DNA of 64,000 nucleotides from Amycolatopsis eburnea (GTDB lineage Bacteria; Actinomycetota; Actinomycetes; Mycobacteriales; Pseudonocardiaceae), in assembly GCF_003937945.1 (NCBI RefSeq), contig NZ_RSEC01000066.1:1-64000 (forward strand), given 5' to 3'. Position 1 is the stretch's first letter. Each line of letters opens with the position of its first letter. Below, piece after piece: positions 58,096 to 64,000 of the stretch. The notes beneath the pieces were generated by a model. That model saw nothing but the letters and a program-made list of their open reading frames with translations. It did not search any database and had not been told where the DNA came from. Made by a program: the position numbers and the translations under genes.

Positions 58096-59061
58096 TCAGC
58101 GGGACGTTGCGTCGACGCCGGTGAGCTCGGCCGAGAGCGTCCAGAGGCGGGCGGCTTCGGCGGGGTCGATGGCGTAGTCGCGGACGCCGACGCGGAGCCC
58201 GACGTCGGTGATGCCGTCGTCGTCGGGTGCGCGTTCGGCGATGTCGCAGTCTTCGAGGTAGACGCCGCCCATGCCGTCGAGGCGGGGTGAGGTGGCGGCC
58301 CAGACCTGGGTGGCGGCGCCGGCTTCGGGGGTCTTGAAGTAGCCACTGGGGACGCCGTTCTCGTCGACCCAGCCTTGGGCGACGCGTTCTTCCTGTGGGA
58401 TGTGGCGGGCGAGGTTGGTGAGGATGGAGCCGGGGTGCAGGGCGAAGGCGCGTACGCCGCGGTCGCGGCCGAAGCGGTCGAGGTGGACGGCGAAGAGGAT
58501 GTTGGCGGTTTTGGCCTGGCCGTAGGCGAGCCACTTGTCGTAGCCGGTTTGGAAGTGGGGGTCGGCCCAGCGGATGGGTGAGAAGTGGTGGCCGCGGGAG
58601 GAGACGGAGACGACGCGTGCGCCGTCGGCGATGGCCGGCCAGAGGCGGTTGACCAGGGCGAAGTGGCCGAGGTGGTTGGTGGCGAACTGGGCTTCCCAGC
58701 CGGGGCCGACGCGGGTTTCGGGGCAGGCCATGATGCCGGCGCTGTCGATGACGAGGTCGAGCCGGCGGCCGGTGGCGAGGAAGCGGTCGGTGAAGGCGTC
58801 GACGCTGTCGAGGTCGCCGAGGTCGAGTTCGTCGACTTCGGCGATGCCGTCGAGCGCGGTTTCGGCGGTGGCGCGGCGCCGGGCGGGGACGATCACGCGG
58901 GCGCCGGCGCCGGTGAGGGCGCGGGTGGTTTCGAGGCCGATGCCGGAGTAGCCGCCGGTGACGAGGGCGAGCGTGCCGGTGAGGTCGATGCCGTCGAGGA
59001 CTTCGGCGGCGGTGCTGGTGGCGCCGAAGCCGGAGCCGATCTTGTGCTGCGGGGTGGTCAT
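58096..59061 (-). CDS. SDR family oxidoreductase (retinol dehydrogenase-like)
   Basis: A 321-residue SDR with TGGYSGIG near residues 35-42, NHLGHF near residue 130 and YGQAKTAN as the catalytic Tyr/Lys pair near residue 190. It is longer than classical SDRs and resembles retinol/protochlorophyllide-reductase-like members. The substrate is unknown. Stop 3 nt from the convergent XRE gene; divergent from the SRPBCC gene. Confidence 0.88.
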   Translation of the reverse strand: MTTPQHKIGSGFGATSTAAEVLDGIDLTGTLALVTGGYSGIGLETTRALTGAGARVIVPARRRATAETALDGIAEVDELDLGDLDSVDAFTDRFLATGRRLDLVIDSAGIMACPETRVGPGWEAQFATNHLGHFALVNRLWPAIADGARVVSVSSRGHHFSPIRWADPHFQTGYDKWLAYGQAKTANILFAVHLDRFGRDRGVRAFALHPGSILTNLARHIPQEERVAQGWVDENGVPSGYFKTPEAGAATQVWAATSPRLDGMGGVYLEDCDIAERAPDDDGITDVGLRVGVRDYAIDPAEAARLWTLSAELTGVDATSR

Positions 59062-59135
59062 GGTTTCGACGGTAGGAGCTGGAGTGCGCTCCAGCGCAAG
59101 GCTTGGCGGGTGCGGCGAGAAACTACCCTTTTTCC

Positions 59136-59591
59136 ATGGTGGATGTGACCGTGGAAGAGATCGTGTCGTGCACCCCCGAGGCTTTCCTGGCCCTGGTGAT
59201 GGACCCGCGGCGGTACGCGGAGGTCGACCGCAAGGTCGGGCCGATCGACTGGGTGCGCCGGGATGGCGACGTCACCGAGTTCCGGTTTCGGTCGGCGTTG
59301 CCCGGGCTGGGGCCGGGCCCGAAAGTCGTGTCGAGGATGACGCTGACGCCGGGTGAGCGCGTCGACGTGCGTCTGCCCGACCGGGCGGAGAACCGGCTGG
59401 CGCGGCGGGTGTCGACGTTCGAAGCGTCCTTCGCGTGCGTGCCGGTTGCCGGTGGGACTCGGGTGACCCGGCGGATCGCGTTCGGGTTCGCCGCTCCCCT
59501 GCGCTGGCTGGCCGAACCGGTGCTGCGTCGCAAGCTCCGCGCCGACGTCGAGGCGGAGGTCCGGGGTGCGAAGCGGCTGCTGGAGCGTTGA
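59136..59591 (+). CDS. SRPBCC-fold protein
   Basis: The 151-residue protein has the polyketide-cyclase/START-like pattern VEEIVSCTPEAFLALVMDPRRYAEVDRKV at the start and ends RKLRADVEAEVRGAKRLLER. The fold gives a hydrophobic ligand pocket. It lies 33 nt before a TetR gene on the same strand. No catalytic role can be assigned. Confidence 0.78.
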   Translation: MVDVTVEEIVSCTPEAFLALVMDPRRYAEVDRKVGPIDWVRRDGDVTEFRFRSALPGLGPGPKVVSRMTLTPGERVDVRLPDRAENRLARRVSTFEASFACVPVAGGTRVTRRIAFGFAAPLRWLAEPVLRRKLRADVEAEVRGAKRLLER

Positions 59592-59624
59592 CTGAAGCGG
59601 TGAATCAGTGCTTCACTTCTTGAC

Positions 59625-60230
59625 GTGCCCTACCGCCGCACCCCGAAGGTGCAGGAACGCCTGGACGCCCAGCGCGAGACGATCGTCGCCGCGGCGACCG
59701 AGCAGCTCGCCGAGCACGGCTACAGCGGGTGTTCCGTCGCCGCGGTCGCCGAGCGCGCCGGGGTGGCCGTGGGCAGCGTTTACCGGCACTTCCCCACGAA
59801 GGCCGATCTGGTCGTGCACGTGTTCCGGCAGGTCGTGACGCGGGAGGTCGAAGCCGTGCGGGCGGCGTCCGCGCGGCCGGGTGAGCCCGCCGAGCGGGTC
59901 CTGGCCGTGTTCGAGACCTTCGCCCAGCGCGCGCTGAAGGCGCCTCGGCAGGCTTACGCGCTGCTCGCCGAGCCGGTCGACGCGCTGATCGACGCCGAGC
60001 GGCTCGAGTTCCGGCGCGCGTTCACCGAGGTGGTCGCCGAGCACGTCGCGGCCGGTGTCAAGGCGGGGGTGCTGCCGCCACAGGATGGCCGGCTGACCGC
60101 CGCCGCGCTGGTCGGGGCCGCCGCCGAAGTCCTGATCGGCCCGTTGACCAGCGGCAACGCCGGTGACGTCGCCGAGCTCCGCACGTTCGTCGTCCGCGCT
60201 CTAGGAGGTTCCGATGCCCGCCACGCATGA
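59625..60230 (+). CDS. TetR-family transcriptional regulator (AidB-linked)
   Basis: A TetR repressor of 201 residues from GTG 59625, with the helix-turn-helix ATEQLAEHGYSGCSVAAVAERAGVAVGSVYRHFPTKADLVVHVF (residues ~24-67) and an all-helical ligand domain. It overlaps by 17 nt the acyl-CoA dehydrogenase gene and is therefore probably its co-expressed local regulator. Confidence 0.9.
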   Translation: MPYRRTPKVQERLDAQRETIVAAATEQLAEHGYSGCSVAAVAERAGVAVGSVYRHFPTKADLVVHVFRQVVTREVEAVRAASARPGEPAERVLAVFETFAQRALKAPRQAYALLAEPVDALIDAERLEFRRAFTEVVAEHVAAGVKAGVLPPQDGRLTAAALVGAAAEVLIGPLTSGNAGDVAELRTFVVRALGGSDARHA

Positions 60231-61836
60231 GGTCACCAACCAGGTCCCGCCGCTGGCCGGCCACGACGTCGGGGACGACCCGGCGCTGCTGGAAGGGCTC
60301 GAGCGGGCCGGTGCCGGGTGGGCGGCCGGTGAGGTGCACGAGCTGGGCCGGCTGGCCGGGAGCGAGCGGGTCCAGGAGTGGGGCCGGCTGGTCAACGAGA
60401 ACGAGCCGGTGCTGCGCACGCACGACCGCTACGGCAACCGGATCGACGAGGTCGAGTTCCACCCGTACTGGCACGAGCTCATGAACGTCGCGGTGTCGCA
60501 CGGCCTGCACGGCACGCCGTGGCGGGACGAGCGCGCGGGAGCGCACGCGGCGAGGGCGGCGAAGTTCTACGTGTGGGGCCAGGCCGAGTTCGGCCACAGC
60601 TGCCCGATCTCGATGACCTACGCGGCGATCCCGGCGCTGCGGGCCAACCCGGAGCTGGCCGCGCGGTACGAGCCGCTGCTGGCCGCGACCGAGTACGACT
60701 TCGGGCTGCGCGAGCCGGGCACCAAGCGCGGCCTGATCGCGGGCATGTCGATGACCGAGAAGCAGGGCGGCTCGGACGTCCGCGCCAACACGACCACGGC
60801 GACCCCGAGCGCGGACGGCAGCTACACCCTCGTCGGGCACAAGTGGTTCACCTCCGCGCCGATGTCGGACATGTTCCTCACGCTGGCGCAGGCCCCGGGC
60901 GGGCTGTCGTGCTTCCTGCTCCCCCGCGTCCTGCCCGACGGCTCCCGCAACCCGATCCGGCTGCAGCGGCTGAAGGACAAGCTGGGCAACCGGTCGAACG
61001 CGTCGTCGGAGATCGAGTACGACAACGCCGTGGGCTGGCTGGTCGGCGAAGAGGGCCGCGGGGTCCGCACGATCATCGAGATGGTCAACAACACCCGGCT
61101 GGACTGCACGCTGGGCAGCGCGTCCGGGATGCGGCTGGGCACGGTCCGCGCGGTGCACCACGCGACCCACCGCCACGCGTTCGGCAAGGCTCTGGTCGAC
61201 CAGCCGCTGATGGCCAACGTGCTGGCCGACCTGGTGGTCGAGTCCGAGGCGGCGACGACGGTGGCGATGCGGCTGGCCGCGGCGGGTGACCGGCCCGGCG
61301 ACCCGCAGGAGCAGGCGTTCCGGCGGCTCGGGCTGGCGGTGTCGAAGTACTGGGTGTGCAAGCGCGCGCCGGTGCACGCCGCCGAGGCCCTGGAATGCTT
61401 CGGCGGCAACGGCTACGTCGAGGAGTCGGGCATGCCGCGGCTCTACCGCGAGGCCCCGCTGTCGTCCATCTGGGAGGGCTCGGGCAACGTGGCGGCGCTG
61501 GACGCGTTGCGCGCCATGGGCAAGCAGCCCGAATCGGTGGCGGCGTTCTTCACCGAGGTCGAGCAGGCCGCCGGTGGCGACGCGCGGCTGGACGACGCCG
61601 TCGACCGGCTCAAGAAGGAGCTGACCGACCTGGCGGCGATCGAGTACCGGGCGCGGCGGGTGGTCGAGTCGATGGCGCTGGTCCTGCAGGGTTCGCTGCT
61701 GGTGCGCCACGGCCACCCGGCGGTCGCGGACGCGTTCTGCGCCTCCCGCTTCGGCGGGGACTGGGGCATCGCGTTCGGCACGCTCCCGGCCGGCGTCGAC
61801 ACGGGAGCGATCCTCGAGCGCGCCGCCGTCCGCTAG
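60214..61836 (+). CDS. AidB-like acyl-CoA dehydrogenase
   Basis: A flavoprotein of 540 residues. The ACAD core shows MSMTEKQGGSDVRANTTTA near residue 180 and WFTSAPMSDMFLTLAQAPGG near residue 205, and the helical C-terminal domain shows CFGGNGYVEESGMPRLYREAPLSSIWEGSGNV near residue 395. Length and the LYREAPLSSIWEG end place it with the AidB group, which is linked to DNA alkylation protection or acyl-CoA oxidation. It is expressed with the overlapping TetR. AGGAGG stands just before the ATG. It overlaps by 4 nt the convergent flavin-binding gene. Confidence 0.9.
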   Translation: MPATHEVTNQVPPLAGHDVGDDPALLEGLERAGAGWAAGEVHELGRLAGSERVQEWGRLVNENEPVLRTHDRYGNRIDEVEFHPYWHELMNVAVSHGLHGTPWRDERAGAHAARAAKFYVWGQAEFGHSCPISMTYAAIPALRANPELAARYEPLLAATEYDFGLREPGTKRGLIAGMSMTEKQGGSDVRANTTTATPSADGSYTLVGHKWFTSAPMSDMFLTLAQAPGGLSCFLLPRVLPDGSRNPIRLQRLKDKLGNRSNASSEIEYDNAVGWLVGEEGRGVRTIIEMVNNTRLDCTLGSASGMRLGTVRAVHHATHRHAFGKALVDQPLMANVLADLVVESEAATTVAMRLAAAGDRPGDPQEQAFRRLGLAVSKYWVCKRAPVHAAEALECFGGNGYVEESGMPRLYREAPLSSIWEGSGNVAALDALRAMGKQPESVAAFFTEVEQAAGGDARLDDAVDRLKKELTDLAAIEYRARRVVESMALVLQGSLLVRHGHPAVADAFCASRFGGDWGIAFGTLPAGVDTGAILERAAVR

Positions 61837-62324
61837 CCGCGTTCGGCGCGCTGCCGGGCCAGCTCCTCGACCGCGCTGGGCAGGGTCTCCTCGAAGTCGA
61901 TGAGCTTCGCCCAGGTCGGGGTGACGACGATCCGGACCATGCCGTCGTAGAGCGAGCGCACCTCGCGCTCCCACTCGACGCGCTGCTCGGGCGTCATCTC
62001 GTAGCTGCCGTTCATCTGCAGGTACTCGGCGGGGATGCCGTCGACGACGTCGAGTTCGACGCGGCCGCGGATCAGCAGGATCCTCGGCGGGTGGGATTCG
62101 GTGTCGATGGTGAGGGCGACGGCCGGGTTCGCGCGCAGGGAGCGCAGCTTCGGCATGTTCTTCGCGGTGCACATGACGATCTCCGAGCCGTTCCAGGTGA
62201 ACGCCATCGGGACCGAACGCGGGGTGCCGTCCTGGGCGACGTAGGCCAGGCGGGTGATGTCGCGGGCCAGCAGCTCCTTGGCGTACGGGCGGTTCAGAAC
62301 CTCGGTGATCGCGTGCTGCTCCAT
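61833..62324 (-). CDS. Pyridoxamine 5'-phosphate oxidase-like flavin-binding protein
   Basis: A 163-residue PNPOx-fold protein with LARDITRLAYVAQDGTPRSVPMAFTW near residue 18, the segment NMPKLRSLRANPAVALTID and a C-terminal MVRIVVTPTWAKLIDFEETLP. It binds FMN or F420 and could reduce a small molecule. The usual split-barrel core is complete. The gene is convergent with the AidB-like gene. Confidence 0.87.
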   Translation of the reverse strand: MEQHAITEVLNRPYAKELLARDITRLAYVAQDGTPRSVPMAFTWNGSEIVMCTAKNMPKLRSLRANPAVALTIDTESHPPRILLIRGRVELDVVDGIPAEYLQMNGSYEMTPEQRVEWEREVRSLYDGMVRIVVTPTWAKLIDFEETLPSAVEELARQRAERG

Positions 62325-62374
62325 GGTGTCCTCCGGTGCCGGGGCGGCCCGTGGTGGCCGCTGCTACCCCTGGG

Positions 62375-62462
62375 ACGGAGCCGCGATCCGGGTTTCGACA
62401 TCAGCCGCCGAGCGCGTCACGGAGCCGCGATCCGGGTTTCGACATCAGCCGCCGAGCGCGTC
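62375..62462. repeat. Perfect 44-bp tandem duplication
   Basis: The unit beginning ACGGAGCCGCGATCCGG occurs at 62375-62418 and again, identical, at 62419-62462. The second copy contains the stop and last codons of the TetR gene at 62445; the first repeats that 3' end outside the gene. Recent slippage or duplication is likely. Confidence 0.9.
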
Positions 62463-62984
62463 GAGGGCGCCGGCGACCGCGGCGGCTTTGAGGTCTTCGA
62501 CGGGGGCGTCGGGGAACTGCATGCAGACGTCCTGCAGGCCGCCCAGCGCGAGGATCGCGCGGGCCTGTTGCTCGAGCGTGGGCGACGGGCCGCAGATCAG
62601 CGTGGTGAGCCGGGTGCGCCAGCCCAGTGCCTTGTCGATCAGGCCGAGGTCGGCCAGCGTCGGCATCTCGGCCAGCAGCATGATGACGTCCGCGCGGTGG
62701 CGGTAGTTGAAGTCGAAGAACCCCTCGATCAGCTCCCGCACCGGCGCGTCGCCGCGGGCTTCCTGGGCGAGGAGGAACTGCTCGCCGTCGTCGAGCATCG
62801 GCTGGACGATGCTGCGGACCAGGTCGTCGCGGGACGGGAAGTGGTAGTAGAGGGCGGGTTTGGTGATGCCCAGCCGGCCGGCGATGTCCTGGAGGCTGGT
62901 GCGCTGGACGCCCTGGCTGGTGAACAGCTCGCGGGCGACGTCCAGGATGCGCTGCTTGGTGTCGGAGGGTTTCGGCACGGTCAC
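62445..62984 (-). CDS. TetR-family transcriptional regulator (divergent from FAD monooxygenase)
   Basis: A TetR protein of 179 residues with a classical helix-turn-helix (VARELFTSQGVQRTSLQDIAGRLGITKPALYYHFPSRDDLV, residues ~16-56). It is divergent from the FAD monooxygenase gene with a 71-bp gap holding a long near-perfect inverted repeat that fits two TetR sites, so it probably represses itself and the monooxygenase. Its 3' end is inside a 44-bp tandem duplication. Confidence 0.92.
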   Translation of the reverse strand: MTVPKPSDTKQRILDVARELFTSQGVQRTSLQDIAGRLGITKPALYYHFPSRDDLVRSIVQPMLDDGEQFLLAQEARGDAPVRELIEGFFDFNYRHRADVIMLLAEMPTLADLGLIDKALGWRTRLTTLICGPSPTLEQQARAILALGGLQDVCMQFPDAPVEDLKAAAVAGALDALGG

Positions 62985-62992
62985 AGCATAAC

Positions 62993-63044
62993 TGACTTAA
63001 CGATAGGTAAGGACACGTGGTACAACTTACCTACCGTTAAGTCA
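62993..63044. promoter_or_regulatory. Twin TetR operators between divergent genes
   Basis: Arms 62993-63011 and 63026-63044 are complementary at 18 of 19 positions around 14 nt. Each holds a 16-bp half-palindromic site, CTTAACGATAGGTAAG and CTTACCTACCGTTAAG, matching the size of a TetR operator. Confidence 0.75.
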
Positions 63045-63055
63045 GGGAGGTACTC

Positions 63056-64000
63056 ATGCGGATCCTCGTTTCCGGCGCCAGCATCGCCGGGCCGGTGCTG
63101 GCGTACTGGCTCACCCGTCACGGCTTCGACGTCACCGTCGTCGAACGCGCCCCGCAGCTGCGCAAGACCGGCGGCCACGCCGTCGACCTGTTCCGGCCCG
63201 CCATGGACATCACCGAGAAGATGGGCGTCCTGCCGCGCGTGGAAGCGCTCAAGACCGGCACCACCCGGATGACGCTGCACCGCGAAGGCGTCCGCCGTCC
63301 GGCGCGGGTGGACCTGTCGAAGATCTACCAGGCCACGTCCGACCGGCACGTCGAAGTCATGCGCGACGACCTCAGCGAGATCTACTACGACGCCGGCCGC
63401 GACGACGTCGAGTACCTCTTCGGCGACTCGATCACCGCCCTTTCCCCCGACGGCGACGTCACCTTCGAGCACGCCCCGCCGCGGCGCTTCGACGTGGTCG
63501 TCGGCGCCGACGGCCTGCACTCGAACGTGCGGCGCCTGGTCTTCGGCGAGGAAGCCGGGCTGACGACGTTCATCGGGGCCTACCTGGCCGTGCTGTCCCT
63601 GCCGGGCACCGCGGGCCTCGGCGAGGGCGAGACCACCCTGCACCTGGGGCCGGGCCGCACCGCCGGCATCTACAGCGCCCGCCACCTGGACGAAGCGCGC
63701 GCGGTGTTCCTGTTCCGCCGCGACGAGGAGCTCGAGTACCACCACCGCGACGTCCCCCGGCAGAAGGAGCTGCTGCGCGCGGCGTACGCGGGCATGCACC
63801 CGCAGGTCGACGGCTGGCTCGCCGGCCTGGACGGCCCGGGCCCGTTCTACTTCGACTCGATCACCCAGCTGCGGCTGGAGTCCTGGTCACGTGGCCGCGT
63901 CACCCTCGTCGGCGACGCCGGCTACTGCCCCGGCCCGGCGGTCGGCGGCAGCACGAGCCTGGCCGTGCTCGGCGCGTATGTCCTCGCCGGTGAGCTGGCC
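63056..64000 (+). CDS. FAD-dependent monooxygenase, 3' end cut by the window
   Basis: The first ~315 residues are present. A Rossmann FAD-binding start (ILVSGASIAGPVLAYWL, residues 3-19), the DG motif VVVGADGLHSNVRRLVFG near residue 150 and the GD motif VTLVGDAGYCPGPAVGGS near residue 285 mark a class A flavoprotein hydroxylase, as used on aromatics, antibiotics or tetracyclines. GGGAGG lies 6 nt before the ATG. It is regulated by the divergent TetR gene. Confidence 0.9.
   Translation, partial: MRILVSGASIAGPVLAYWLTRHGFDVTVVERAPQLRKTGGHAVDLFRPAMDITEKMGVLPRVEALKTGTTRMTLHREGVRRPARVDLSKIYQATSDRHVEVMRDDLSEIYYDAGRDDVEYLFGDSITALSPDGDVTFEHAPPRRFDVVVGADGLHSNVRRLVFGEEAGLTTFIGAYLAVLSLPGTAGLGEGETTLHLGPGRTAGIYSARHLDEARAVFLFRRDEELEYHHRDVPRQKELLRAAYAGMHPQVDGWLAGLDGPGPFYFDSITQLRLESWSRGRVTLVGDAGYCPGPAVGGSTSLAVLGAYVLAGELA

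Noticed and set aside
1..64000. tRNA, rRNA, CRISPR arrays, insertion sequences
   Set aside because: No tRNA T-loop/anticodon arrangement, rRNA segment, CRISPR repeat or transposase was recognised by eye; tRNAscan-SE and an IS search would be decisive.

Overview
The window is about 64 kb of very GC-rich DNA with dense genes, many GTG starts and 4-nt ATGA/GTGA stop-start overlaps. It reads as the chromosome of a filamentous actinobacterium, most likely Pseudonocardiaceae (Amycolatopsis-like). Support comes from actinobacterial markers: pafB-pafC-tatA-tatC-helY in the order known from mycobacteria, RbpA with a sigma-R type promoter, an Rpf-like secreted muralytic protein, separate lnt and ppm genes side by side, and a near-perfect match to the actinobacterial dif sequence. 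I see no rRNA, tRNA or CRISPR array. The genus is an inference.

Layout. 0-2.2 kb: an SDR and a quinone-oxidoreductase-like gene divergent from an HxlR regulator. 2.2-10.4 kb: the proteasome-linked DNA-damage activators PafB/PafC, the Tat translocase, a lipid kinase and the helicase HelY. 10.5-17.1 kb: a Gln/Pro-rich membrane protein, two tandem Eis-like acetyltransferases, a 5'-3' exonuclease, an aminopeptidase P-like gene with an Lrp regulator, and a small toxin-antitoxin pair. 17.2-24.6 kb: a secreted SGNH hydrolase, a LysR/SDR pair, a glyoxalase-fold protein and an FtsX-type ABC exporter. 24.6-26.6 kb: a secreted GH18 chitinase behind a DasR-type operator. 26.6-33.6 kb: a catabolic cluster (amidohydrolase, intradiol dioxygenase, CoA transferase, citrate-synthase-like lyase, dehydrogenase) around an IclR regulator, with the same 15-bp palindrome before both divergent transcription units.

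33.6-40.6 kb looks like an accessory block: a membrane-protein gene broken by apparent frameshifts, a stand-alone EVE-like domain protein, a sigma-factor-like protein fused to its own zinc-finger/membrane part, a GT-B-like protein, and a STAND ATPase with TPR repeats whose N-terminus resembles an amyloid signalling motif. 40.6-49.3 kb: a KamA-family radical SAM enzyme, a YtcJ-like amidohydrolase, lnt-ppm (lipoprotein acylation and polyprenol-phosphate mannose), a methyltransferase, a PIG-L deacetylase, a DeoR regulator and a NUDIX hydrolase. 49.3-55.2 kb: rbpA, thymidine kinase, an MFS carrier, an Rpf-like protein, a glycerophosphodiesterase, a Zn-finger protein and a tyrosine recombinase.

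At 55,685-55,712 lies the probable chromosome dimer resolution site dif, so this window probably spans the replication terminus. A perfect 19-bp-arm palindrome at the start of the neighbouring recombinase gene carries a dif-like core in the same 11-6-11 geometry. Just left of dif, genes on both strands make the + strand C-rich; just right of it they make it G-rich. 55.7-64 kb then holds small regulator/enzyme pairs: ArsR with two AHSA1 proteins behind twin operators, a GNAT/XRE-cupin pair, SDR, SRPBCC, TetR with an AidB-like acyl-CoA dehydrogenase, a flavin-binding protein, and a TetR divergent from a truncated FAD monooxygenase with twin operators between them.

Scattered intergenic hairpins with exactly 21-bp arms (four copies, three sequence types) share a hidden core, TGAANGNCNCNTTC, and look like one unrecognised repeat family.
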